Assembly (NCBI RefSeq): GCF_003233725.1
Contig: NZ_QKQV01000004.1
Location: forward strand, 124,001 to 188,000
DNA: 64,000 nucleotides
Source: Mesonia sp. K7
GTDB lineage: Bacteria > Bacteroidota > Bacteroidia > Flavobacteriales > Flavobacteriaceae
Direction: 5' to 3'
Under the pieces are notes generated by a model. It had not been told where the DNA came from. It saw nothing but the letters and a program-made list of their open reading frames with translations, and made no database searches. Made by a program: the position numbers and the translations under genes. Of this stretch, positions 46,858-54,808 are shown piece by piece; within the stretch, counting starts at the first letter, position 1, and each line of letters begins with the position of its first letter.

Positions 46858-47976
46858 TTAGCCTTGCTTAAAGTCGGCTGCTGGTTTTATTTGATTCCAA
46901 ACTTTTATTTCATCGTCCTTACTTATACCTTCAATTACCTGAACAAAAATACCATCGCTTACACCCAATTTTACATTTTTCTTTTCAAATTGTTGATCTC
47001 CGGTTTTTACTTCAACAAAGGGTTCTTTTGTTTTGGGGTCGAATTGAACCAAAGCTTCTTTTATCGCTAAAACATTTTCTGCTTTGTCTAAAATAATAGA
47101 TGCGTTAGCACTTAAACCTGAACGAATAAAGGTACTTTCATCATTTTTCAATGTCCCTTCAATTTCAAATTGTATCGCTCCATTTTCGTCTAAACCTTTT
47201 GGCGCAATATAATCTAATACTGCATCAAACTTCTTGTTTTCGATAGCTCCAACGGTAATTTCCAACGGTAAGCCTTCTTTGATTTTTCCTACTTCAGATT
47301 CATCTACCTTACCTTCAAAAATCATTTTATCTACATTGGCTAAAGTCGCGATGGTTGTTCCTTCGTTAAAATTATTTGCTTCAATTACTTGGTTTCCTTC
47401 CTTTACAGGAACTTCTAAAACCATTCCAGAGATTGTTGCCCTTATTTGTGTGTTTGCTGAAGCTCCGATACCACTTGTCGTACCTGTTTTTACAATATCA
47501 TAGGTTTGTAATGCCGCATTATACGTTTGCTTAGCTTGTTGATAAGCTACTTCTACTTGATCGAACTCATTAGCCGAAATCACACCTTTATCAAAAAGGG
47601 CTTTTTGCCTGTCGTAATTTTTCTTTTGATTATCTAAAGCAATTCTCGCACTTGTAATTTGGTTTTTACTACTTGCCAAATTCGAAACATTAGGCACCAC
47701 TTTCAGTTGCGCAATCAAATCGTTTACTTTTATGGTATCGCCTGCTTTGATATAAATTTTATCGATAATTCCGGAAATGTTAGGTTTAATTAAAATCTCT
47801 TCTTTCGGAACAATACTTCCAGTAGCAACAGTTTCTTTTACAATTGTTTGCATCGAAGGTTTTTCTGTGGTATAGACAATTGGATCTTCTTGGTTCTTTT
47901 TATACAAATAGTACAGCGAACCTATAAACAAAATGCCTATAATCGATAAAATGACAATGGTGATAACTCTTTTCAT
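46858..47976 (-). CDS. Periplasmic adaptor (membrane fusion) protein of an efflux system, proximal copy
   Basis: A MacA-type adaptor of 372 residues. It has an N-terminal membrane helix (about 4-24), KEEILIKPNISGIIDKIYIKAG as the first lipoyl half (quoted in part), a helical hairpin containing LFDKGVISANEFDQVEVAY (about 108-126), a second lipoyl half and a beta-barrel. It shares the NYDRxKxLFDKGVIS block with the distal adaptor, so the two are paralogues. It starts 12 bases after the second permease gene and precedes the tolC-like gene by about 50 bases. Confidence 0.92.
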   Translation of the reverse strand: MKRVITIVILSIIGILFIGSLYYLYKKNQEDPIVYTTEKPSMQTIVKETVATGSIVPKEEILIKPNISGIIDKIYIKAGDTIKVNDLIAQLKVVPNVSNLASSKNQITSARIALDNQKKNYDRQKALFDKGVISANEFDQVEVAYQQAKQTYNAALQTYDIVKTGTTSGIGASANTQIRATISGMVLEVPVKEGNQVIEANNFNEGTTIATLANVDKMIFEGKVDESEVGKIKEGLPLEITVGAIENKKFDAVLDYIAPKGLDENGAIQFEIEGTLKNDESTFIRSGLSANASIILDKAENVLAIKEALVQFDPKTKEPFVEVKTGDQQFEKKNVKLGVSDGIFVQVIEGISKDDEIKVWNQIKPAADFKQG

Positions 47977-47988
47977 TTTTATTTTAAA

Positions 47989-49257
47989 TTATTCTGTTCT
48001 TAAAGCATCTACAGGTTTTATCTTAATTGCATTTTGTGCAGGAATAAACCCTGCCAATAAACCTGAAAAAATCAATATAAATAAAGCGACAGCGATGGTA
48101 CCAATATCTACAGACGGATTGGCAAACATCATATCGTCACTTGGGTTTTGGCTCAACAGGTAATTGACCAACCACAAAACTCCTGTAGCTAAAATAATAC
48201 CTGTCATTCCAGAAATGATAGTTAAAAATATAGACTCGAGTAAAATTTGCCCACGAATAGACCAAGGTGTTGCACCTAAGGCTCTTCGCACTCCAATTTC
48301 TTTGGTACGTTCTTTTACGACAATTAGCATAATATTGCTAATCCCGATAATACCTGAAACGAGTATTAGAACGCCAACTACATAAGCCACAATATTCAAG
48401 ATGGTAAACAAACCATTTATTTTTTTAAACTCTTCGTATAAATCGAAATTTCCGACTGCTCGATCGTCTTCAGGGTGAATGGAATGCCTTTCTTTCACCA
48501 CTTCGATGATATCGTGTTTTAAAACGGTAATAGAATTTCCGTCATTTGCGGTAATCGCCATCCAACCTACAATATCACCCATATTAAAAGCCTGAGAGAA
48601 GCTTGTAAATGGGACATAAATTTCTTTTTGATCTTCTTCTGGGTTTCTGTTTCCGCCCCCACCTTTTTTCTTGTAAGTTCCGATGACTTGGAAGTTTACC
48701 CCATTTATTTTGATATAGCTTCCCAAAACTTCTTCATCATAATCATACATCGTAGATTTTACGCCTTCACCAATGATAGCTACTTTTCTTTTTTCATTGA
48801 TATCATTATAATTTAAAAATCTACCCGAAGTAATGTCCATCGGCTGCTGAGAAATGATTTCAGGATAATCGCCATATACGTTAAAAGCTCCAGTTTTTAA
48901 ACCTCTAACTACATTGTTTGATCCTCCAAAACCACCCAATTGGTTTCTCGGTGAAACATATTTTAAACCAGGGACGTTATCTTTTATCGCTTGAACATCG
49001 CCTGTCTTAAAATTATACCACCTCCCTTTTGGTAGACCTTTGTAGGGTTTTGAAGCTGTTTGTGTCCACATAAACATGCTATTGGTAGCATAACCGCTAA
49101 AACCTTTCTTCACACCATTTTCGAGACCATTACCTGCCGCTAAAAGTATTACCAAAATGAAGATACCCCACAGAACCCCAAAGGCAGTGAGTATGGTTCT
49201 AAACCAATTTGAGGTAAGTGATTCTAATATTTCATTCCATTTGTCTCTACTAAACAT
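47989..49257 (-). CDS. MacB-type ABC transporter permease, second copy
   Basis: A protein of 422 residues from the ATG at 49257. It has an N-terminal helix (about 22-44), a large periplasmic MacB_PCD domain (about 50-265) and three C-terminal FtsX-type helices with the VKERTKEIGVRRALGATPWSI loop (about 315-335). The start is preferred over an in-frame codon 48 bases upstream because it gives the family's MFSRDKWNEILESL opening and overlaps the stop of the first permease (TAATG). It probably forms a heterodimer with that permease. Confidence 0.92.
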   Translation of the reverse strand: MFSRDKWNEILESLTSNWFRTILTAFGVLWGIFILVILLAAGNGLENGVKKGFSGYATNSMFMWTQTASKPYKGLPKGRWYNFKTGDVQAIKDNVPGLKYVSPRNQLGGFGGSNNVVRGLKTGAFNVYGDYPEIISQQPMDITSGRFLNYNDINEKRKVAIIGEGVKSTMYDYDEEVLGSYIKINGVNFQVIGTYKKKGGGGNRNPEEDQKEIYVPFTSFSQAFNMGDIVGWMAITANDGNSITVLKHDIIEVVKERHSIHPEDDRAVGNFDLYEEFKKINGLFTILNIVAYVVGVLILVSGIIGISNIMLIVVKERTKEIGVRRALGATPWSIRGQILLESIFLTIISGMTGIILATGVLWLVNYLLSQNPSDDMMFANPSVDIGTIAVALFILIFSGLLAGFIPAQNAIKIKPVDALRTE

Positions 49258-50501
49258 TATTCGTCTCTTAAAGCAATAATTGGTTTTATTTTTGCCGCTC
49301 GCCAAGCAGGAAAAAATCCAGCGACAGCGCCAGCGATAATCAATATAATAACAGTTGTAATCGCAATTTGAAAATTAACAGACGGGTTGGCTAGAAATTC
49401 TGTATCGACCATTGGACCTGCAAATTCTAGTAACACCAAACCAAGAAACAAACCTAAAAATCCTGCAAAAGCAGTTACAAAAATAGATTCGTGTAAAATC
49501 ATTGCGATGATAGAATAAGGTTGCGCTCCTAAAGCCTTACGAATTCCTATTTCTTTGGTTCTTTCTTTTACAATGATAAGCATAATGTTACTCACACCGA
49601 TAACCCCAGCCATAATCGTTGCAATACCTACAAACCAGAAAAACATTTTAATCATTGCCATCAGGTCGTAAAATTGCTTGGCATTTTCTAATGAATTATT
49701 GACACTTATTGCACTTTTATCTTCTGGGGCAACACTATGATTTTCTTTAAGTTGGCTTTCTAAATCTTGAGAAAAGGCCGCCGAAGCCTGCATAGCTTTG
49801 TCAAAATTTTCTTCAACGGGTAAACTATAAGACAGAAAATTTACTCTATTCGATCCGTTAAAAACTTTTTGAGCTGTTGTAATGGGGATAAAAACACGAG
49901 CTTCTTCTCTTTCTCCACCAGGATCTGTATAAACACCTACGACTTTAAAATTTACTCCAGATAACTGAATGTATTTTCCTAAAGCATCTTCGCTTTTAAA
50001 CAAATCGTCATTTACTTTTTTTCCAATTACAATATTTTTTGTGCTGTGATCTATATCACTTTGGTTAAGGTACCTACCTTTGGTTAAAGTTTGATTTTCA
50101 AGAAACTGATAGTCTGGATAAACCCCTTCTACACGATAACTACCTGTTTCCTTTTTGTAGTTGATGAGACCACCCCAAATTCTAAAAACAGCAGATTTGT
50201 ACTCTAATTTACCTTGATGCTTTTGGTTCACAACTTCGTAGTCTTTATTTCTCAATTGAATTCTCCTACCAGGATTCATCCCATTATGTTCTACTGAAGT
50301 TGTACCTGTCCATACAAAAATAACATTAGCCGCATCGTTTTGAAATTGTTTGGAAATACCGTTTTGCATCCCTGTGCTTACTCCTAAGAGTATTACCAAA
50401 ATAAAGATCCCGGAAAGCACAGAAAGCCCCGTTAGAAAAGTTCTAAGATTATTCTTACGAATGGTTTCAAATATTTCTTCCCAACGTTCTAGATTAAACA
50501 T
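49257..50501 (-). CDS. MacB-type ABC transporter permease, first copy
   Basis: A protein of 414 residues with the same layout as its neighbour: MFNLERWEEIFETIRKN, helix 1 (about 20-42), a periplasmic MacB_PCD domain and three C-terminal helices with VKERTKEIGIRKALGAQPYSI. The ATP-binding domain is encoded separately (50494-51195), unlike E. coli MacB where it is fused. It overlaps the ATPase gene by 8 bases and the second permease by 1, so production is probably coupled. Confidence 0.92.
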   Translation of the reverse strand: MFNLERWEEIFETIRKNNLRTFLTGLSVLSGIFILVILLGVSTGMQNGISKQFQNDAANVIFVWTGTTSVEHNGMNPGRRIQLRNKDYEVVNQKHQGKLEYKSAVFRIWGGLINYKKETGSYRVEGVYPDYQFLENQTLTKGRYLNQSDIDHSTKNIVIGKKVNDDLFKSEDALGKYIQLSGVNFKVVGVYTDPGGEREEARVFIPITTAQKVFNGSNRVNFLSYSLPVEENFDKAMQASAAFSQDLESQLKENHSVAPEDKSAISVNNSLENAKQFYDLMAMIKMFFWFVGIATIMAGVIGVSNIMLIIVKERTKEIGIRKALGAQPYSIIAMILHESIFVTAFAGFLGLFLGLVLLEFAGPMVDTEFLANPSVNFQIAITTVIILIIAGAVAGFFPAWRAAKIKPIIALRDE

Positions 50502-51195
50502 TTGCTTTGGCTCTTACTTGTTTTATGGGTGTATCGTTTATAATCACACCGTCTTTTAAATTGACGATGCGCTTGGTCATATGTGCGATATCATCTTCGT
50601 GGGTGACTACCAAAATAGTTTTTCCTTCGTCATTGATGCCTTGAATTAAATCCATGACTTCATAAGAAGTTTTACTATCTAAAGCTCCTGTTGGTTCATC
50701 TGCCAATAATACTTTTGGATTACTCGCTAAAGCTCTTGCAATAGCTACACGTTGTTTTTGTCCCCCTGAGAGTTCGTTGGGCAAGTGTGTAGCCCAGTTG
50801 GCAAGCCCTACTTTTTCGAGGTATGACATAGAGATATCTATTCTTTCTGAACGACCTACACCTTGATAATACAAAGGCATCGCAACATTATCTAATGCCG
50901 ATTTGTAATTAATAAGATTAAAAGACTGAAAAATAAAGCCTAAAAATTTGTTGCGGTAACGAGCTGCAATTCGTTCGTTAAGATTTTTGATAGGAACGCC
51001 ATCTAACATGTAACTGCCTTCATCGGCTTCGTCTAGCATTCCTAAAATATTGAGCAAAGTAGATTTTCCTGAACCAGAAGAACCCATAATAGAAACTAAC
51101 TCTCCTTCTTTGACCTCAAAGTTGATTCCTTTAAGTACATGAAGTGAATTTGCTCCTGTTTTGTAGGATTTATGTAAGTTTTCAATTTTAATCAT
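50494..51195 (-). CDS. ABC transporter ATP-binding protein (MacB/LolD type)
   Basis: An ATPase of 233 residues powering the two permeases that follow. Walker A is GSSGSGKST (about 38-46), the Q-loop is in FQSFNLI (about 89), the signature is LSGGQKQRV (about 142-150), Walker B is VLLADEPTGALD (about 161-172) and the H-loop is VVTHEDD. It is typical of the MacB/LolD/FtsE group. It is the first gene of the operon ATPase-permease-permease-adaptor-TolC-adaptor-tsaB. A perfect 14 bp palindrome lies 9 bases before its ATG. Confidence 0.95.
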   Translation of the reverse strand: MIKIENLHKSYKTGANSLHVLKGINFEVKEGELVSIMGSSGSGKSTLLNILGMLDEADEGSYMLDGVPIKNLNERIAARYRNKFLGFIFQSFNLINYKSALDNVAMPLYYQGVGRSERIDISMSYLEKVGLANWATHLPNELSGGQKQRVAIARALASNPKVLLADEPTGALDSKTSYEVMDLIQGINDEGKTILVVTHEDDIAHMTKRIVNLKDGVIINDTPIKQVRAKANV

Positions 51196-51204
51196 AGAGA
51201 ATGG

Positions 51205-51218
51205 CTTTCTTAAGAAAG
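51205..51218. promoter_or_regulatory. Perfect 14 bp palindrome upstream of the efflux operon
   Basis: CTTTCTTAAGAAAG is exactly self-complementary and lies 9 bases before the ATPase ATG. It could be an operator for a dimeric repressor, or a small hairpin over the ribosome-loading region. No regulator gene is adjacent. Confidence 0.45.
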
Positions 51219-51294
51219 TATATCATTATGACTCTCAAGATGCCAAAAGGTTACAAAGGAAACTGTTAGATAAATGTTAAAATTTATATAATTT

Positions 51295-51516
51295 TTAACT
51301 TTTAGTGCGATTTCGCATCATTCTGTAGATCGCAAAACCAACTCCTCCAACCAACAAATAAGGGAAAACCATGAGGTACACAATACCATCGTTAATGGCT
51401 TCTGCTGCTTTACCATCGGCTTCACTTTCGAGTACAGCACGACACATCGAGCATTGTGCGAAAAAAATCCGCGGAAGCAAAAACACAAAAACGAGTATGT
51501 ATAACTTTTTTTTCAT
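51295..51516 (-). CDS. Small exported CxxC membrane protein of the oxidase cluster
   Basis: A protein of 73 residues. A signal-like segment (about 1-20) is followed at once by QCSMC, a CxxC pair at Cys22/Cys25, then a polar stretch with acidic residues (RAVLESEADGKAAEAINDG) and one membrane helix (about 45-65) ending in a basic RMMRNRTKS tail. I know no named family. It is last in the run after an SCO-type copper chaperone and DUF420, starting 1 base after DUF420. A role in metal or thiol handling during cytochrome oxidase assembly is inference. Confidence 0.78.
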   Translation of the reverse strand: MKKKLYILVFVFLLPRIFFAQCSMCRAVLESEADGKAAEAINDGIVYLMVFPYLLVGGVGFAIYRMMRNRTKS

Positions 51517-51517
51517 T

Positions 51518-52057
51518 CTAATAATAAGGCACCATAAAAACGTACACCAAAACGCCTGTTATAGCAACGTACAGCCATATTGGGAAAGTATATTTGGCTA
51601 TTTTTTTATGTTTGATATACTCTTTGGTTAAACCTCTGTACATGGTAAACAAAACTAACGGAACAATAATCGCCGAAAGCACAATATGTGTAATCAAAAT
51701 AAAGAAATAAATATAACGCAACACACCTTCACCGCCATAAGGAACCGGATCGTTACTGATTTTTGAAAGCACATAACTCACCAAAAAAATACTGGACAAG
51801 CAAAAAGCCGTAATCATCACATTTTTATGCAAATTAGGCTTGTTTTGTTTGATTAATACATAACCTATGACTAGCAGAATAGCTGTTGTGCCATTAAGAA
51901 CCGCGTGAAAAAAAGGATAGGTTCCTAATTCTAATCCTAACAAATCATACCGCTCTGGAAGGTTGAGTAATATAAAAACCACTAATGGAATGAGCACAGA
52001 CAATACTATAATTATCGGCACGAAAATTTTATCTCTAGTTTTTTGCATGGTTTCCAT
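51518..52057 (-). CDS. DUF420 family membrane protein
   Basis: A protein of 179 residues with five membrane helices (about 13-32, 45-66, 80-99, 117-137, 155-175). The LGTYPFFHAVLNGTTAILLVIGY segment (quoted in part: FFHAVLNGTTA) and the KHKKIAKYTFPIWLYVAITGVLVY end are DUF420 features. The family (CtaM/CtaG-like in gene context) accompanies cytochrome oxidase assembly genes; its function is unproven here. Its start overlaps the SCO gene's stop region by one base. Confidence 0.87.
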   Translation of the reverse strand: METMQKTRDKIFVPIIIVLSVLIPLVVFILLNLPERYDLLGLELGTYPFFHAVLNGTTAILLVIGYVLIKQNKPNLHKNVMITAFCLSSIFLVSYVLSKISNDPVPYGGEGVLRYIYFFILITHIVLSAIIVPLVLFTMYRGLTKEYIKHKKIAKYTFPIWLYVAITGVLVYVFMVPYY

Positions 52058-52677
52058 TAGAGTAGTTTTTTGATGTCTTCTTTTAACATTTCTATTTCTT
52101 TCTTTTCCAGTCCGTCATAGAAGCCTATGGCATTGCCATATTTATCATAACGCGATCGGATATTTCCTTCTTGATCTACTAAGGCAAAATATCCTGAATG
52201 CTCAAAATGACCATCGATGTCTTGGTTGTTATTTACATATAGATTAAAACCTTTATTTGCCAACTCATAAATCGCCTCTCTTTCTCCTGTAAGCATATGC
52301 CAATTCATATGGGTTACACCAACTTTATCTGCATATTTCTTTAGGACTTCTGGCGTGTCTATTTCTGGCGTTATAGTAAATGAAGCTATAGCAAAATTTG
52401 GATTGCCATAAAACTCATCTTGTACATCTACCATATTTTCGTTCATTTTTGGGCAAATGGTTGGGCAAGTAGTAAAGAAAAATTCTACTACATAAACTTT
52501 ACCTTCATAATTTTTGTTGGATATGATTTGATTGTCTTGATTAGTAAATTCAAAATCAGGTACTATACCAATCACCGCCATTTCTGGTTCTTTAAACTTT
52601 TCTACAATTTTTGGGATTGCCCAAATCCCGAAAACCAAAATGACTAATGAAATGCCGATATACGAATAGTTTTTCAT
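52057..52677 (-). CDS. SCO family copper chaperone/thioredoxin-like protein
   Basis: A protein of 206 residues with an N-terminal membrane anchor (about 5-24) and an SCO thioredoxin fold. Copper ligands are the CxxxC pair Cys71/Cys75 in TTCPTICPKMN and His160 in HFEHSGYFALVD. SCO proteins deliver copper to the CuA site of cytochrome oxidase subunit II or reduce its cysteines. The ATG overlaps the stop of the preceding Cys-free SCO-like gene (ATGA). Confidence 0.94.
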   Translation of the reverse strand: MKNYSYIGISLVILVFGIWAIPKIVEKFKEPEMAVIGIVPDFEFTNQDNQIISNKNYEGKVYVVEFFFTTCPTICPKMNENMVDVQDEFYGNPNFAIASFTITPEIDTPEVLKKYADKVGVTHMNWHMLTGEREAIYELANKGFNLYVNNNQDIDGHFEHSGYFALVDQEGNIRSRYDKYGNAIGFYDGLEKKEIEMLKEDIKKLL

Positions 52678-53321
52678 TTTTCTTTATTGTATTTTTTTAG
52701 TGCCAAACGGTATTCTGCCAATATCACCTTGATGTCGTCTGTCATCACATTGCTTAATTCTGCTACCGAACTGGTGTCATAACCATAATTTTCAATTATA
52801 CTTTTATCTTCTTCTCCAGTTCTACCTCGTAAGTTTCGGTTTTTATCGATAATAAAGGCGTGTGTTGTGGCTCCGTTTTTTAATTGTAAATTGGTTTTTA
52901 AACTTTCAAAATGAATTTGAATTTGCATTGGTGTAGTAAAAACAAAATTCCATTTTTGGGTATCGATAGTGGTCGAAAGTTCATCTAGCAAGTTTTGAGC
53001 AGCCTGCTCTTGCCCTTTTTCTGCAACGACCACAAACTGAAAGTCTTCAAAAAGATAGTTTTTATCGTAAATCTCTTCGTTGATGTTAAAGGCATTGCCT
53101 TCCTTATTTTCAACTTGATTTCCAAAGTATAATAAAACGCTAATTTTGTCTTTGAGTTGTACTTTATTTTCCGCTTTAAGCGAAACAAAACCCGCATCGA
53201 AATCTTTTACATTTTCGGTTAACACCGGTAATTTTGCAAAGTGATTGACTCCCGATGAAAAGAATAGATAGGCTGTGATGGGTAACGCAAACAAAACGAA
53301 AAGCACAAATGCCTTTTTCAT
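52674..53321 (-). CDS. Cysteine-free SCO/thioredoxin-like membrane protein
   Basis: A protein of 215 residues with an N-terminal membrane helix (about 4-22) and a soluble periplasmic domain. The segment THAFIIDKNRNLRGR (about 155-169) resembles the HxxxFLIDxxGxIRG strand of SCO proteins, and ISVLLYFGNQ sits where SCO has its cysteine-bearing strand. The protein has no cysteine at all. It is probably a non-catalytic SCO paralogue that pairs with the true SCO encoded next to it (ATGA overlap). The family match is by pattern only. A promoter box overlaps the preceding terminator. Confidence 0.7.
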   Translation of the reverse strand: MKKAFVLFVLFALPITAYLFFSSGVNHFAKLPVLTENVKDFDAGFVSLKAENKVQLKDKISVLLYFGNQVENKEGNAFNINEEIYDKNYLFEDFQFVVVAEKGQEQAAQNLLDELSTTIDTQKWNFVFTTPMQIQIHFESLKTNLQLKNGATTHAFIIDKNRNLRGRTGEEDKSIIENYGYDTSSVAELSNVMTDDIKVILAEYRLALKKYNKEK

Positions 53322-53346
53322 CAGTGAGAATACTTTAAATTTGGTG

Positions 53347-53354
53347 CAAAAATA
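53347..53354 (-). promoter_or_regulatory. -7 box embedded beside the terminator T-tract
   Basis: The minus strand reads TATTTTTG followed by CA, an exact TAnnTTTG match, 26 bases before the ATG at 53321. It directly abuts the T-tract of the 53355-53386 hairpin. Confidence 0.55.
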
Positions 53355-53386
53355 AAAAAGACGGTTTTAAAAACCGCCTTTATTTA
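53355..53386 (-). terminator. Terminator after the oxidase subunit IV gene
   Basis: On the minus strand AAAGGCGGTTTT pairs with AAAACCGTCTTT (one mismatch) and is followed by a T run. It splits the oxidase genes from the SCO genes. Confidence 0.75.
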
Positions 53387-53401
53387 ATGTTTTAACTTTT
53401 A

Positions 53402-53767
53402 TTAGAAGTTCCAAGAAACGTGACCGTTTTTGTAAACTTCGTAAATATAATCACCCTCGGTAAGCAAAATAAAAACAAGGTAAGCGATAAGGAAAATAGC
53501 GGTCCAAACCACCGACCTTCTCAAACCTTTGGTCTCGTGCTCCATATGCATAAATGCCCAAGTGATATAATATGCTTTATAGATAGTCAGAATAATAAAT
53601 ATCCAGTTAAGCAGGCTCATTCTGATGAACTTGGTATCTACCAAAAAGTCTGGTTTAATAATACCTAAAACTACTTCTACAATGGTTACCAAAGAAAGTA
53701 TACCAAATACTATCCAAATTCTTTTGGTTGCAGATCCTTCGTTATGATGTGTTGCTTCGTGTGCCAT
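53402..53767 (-). CDS. Cytochrome c oxidase subunit IV family protein
   Basis: A protein of 121 residues with a short His/Glu-rich cytoplasmic start and three membrane helices (about 16-36, 49-71, 82-104), as in prokaryotic subunit IV. The YITWAFMHMEHETKGLRRSVVW segment (quoted in part: FMHMEHETKGLRR) is characteristic. It stabilises the heme-copper oxidase and has no catalytic role. It lies 9 bases after the long subunit III gene and ends at a terminator. Confidence 0.88.
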   Translation of the reverse strand: MAHEATHHNEGSATKRIWIVFGILSLVTIVEVVLGIIKPDFLVDTKFIRMSLLNWIFIILTIYKAYYITWAFMHMEHETKGLRRSVVWTAIFLIAYLVFILLTEGDYIYEVYKNGHVSWNF

Positions 53768-53776
53768 GTTTTTTGA

Positions 53777-54763
53777 TTATACTAAATAGAAGAATGTAAA
53801 TACAAATACCCAAACCAAATCTACAAAGTGCCAGTAAAGACCAACTTTCTCTACCATTTCGTAGCTTTTGCGTCTCTCGTAAGTTCCTATAATTACATTA
53901 AAGAAAATAATAATATTGATGATCACCCCCGTAAATACGTGAAAACCGTGAAATCCTGTAATAAAGAAGAAGAAATCTGCAAAAAGTGGCGGACCGTATT
54001 CGTTATGCGTTAGGTTTGCACCTTGCACTACTCCAACTGCATTTTCGCTCATCATTTTTAGAGATTCTTCTCTCGAAAGAATTGTCTTCTCCCCTTCTTC
54101 ATTTAACATCTGGATTCTCACCAAAACATTATCGTTAGCTGCAAAACCTTTTTTAACCTCGTTGATAGAAACAGTAGTTGCACTAACCTCATCTTCGGCA
54201 AACCAAAGACCATTTTTTCTTTCGTGAACAACTCTATCTTCTGTAAGTGGTTGTGCAAATTCTTCTAAACTCACACGTTTACCTTCGGTATCTACAAACT
54301 GTAAAATTTGACCTCCTTTGGTCTCAACCGCTCCGTAAGTTCCAGTGATAAAATTTTTCCATTCCCAAGCTTGAGAACCCACGAAAATTGCTCCTCCTAT
54401 AATGGTGAGAAACATGTATAAAATCACCTTGTTTTTCTTCATATGATGACCAGCATCTACTGCCAAAACCATAGTTACCGAAGAAAAGATAAGGATAAAT
54501 GTCATTAAAGCCACATAATACATTGGCGCATCTACACCATGCAAGAACGGAAAGTGATTGAAAACCTCATCGGCAATTGGCCAAGAGTCGATAAATTTGT
54601 ATCTAGAAAATCCGTAAGAGGCAAGAAAAGCCGAAAAAGTTAAGGCATCAGAAACGATGAAAAACCACATCATCATTTTGCCATAGCTAGCTTTTAATGG
54701 AGAAACGGGACCTCCTCCCCAAGTTTTGCCTTCTGTACCTGTTTTTGCAACAGTAGCTTCCAT
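53777..54763 (-). CDS. Cytochrome c oxidase subunit III, long form with extramembrane insert
   Basis: A protein of 328 residues. The membrane helices of subunit III are present (for example MMMWFFIVSDALTFSAFLASYG, FITGFHGFHVFTGVI, LYWHFVDLVWVFVFTFFYL). Helices 3 and 4 are separated by a hydrophilic insert of about 110 residues (about 140-250) rich in Glu/Lys/Val, much longer than in the usual 200-260 residue subunit. The protein is part of the terminal oxidase in the inner membrane. It follows a shorter subunit III gene by 45 bases. Confidence 0.92.
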   Translation of the reverse strand: MEATVAKTGTEGKTWGGGPVSPLKASYGKMMMWFFIVSDALTFSAFLASYGFSRYKFIDSWPIADEVFNHFPFLHGVDAPMYYVALMTFILIFSSVTMVLAVDAGHHMKKNKVILYMFLTIIGGAIFVGSQAWEWKNFITGTYGAVETKGGQILQFVDTEGKRVSLEEFAQPLTEDRVVHERKNGLWFAEDEVSATTVSINEVKKGFAANDNVLVRIQMLNEEGEKTILSREESLKMMSENAVGVVQGANLTHNEYGPPLFADFFFFITGFHGFHVFTGVIINIIIFFNVIIGTYERRKSYEMVEKVGLYWHFVDLVWVFVFTFFYLV

Positions 54764-54808
54764 ATATAGATTGTATTATTTAATGTCTTGCAAAAATAAT
54801 TAATTTTC

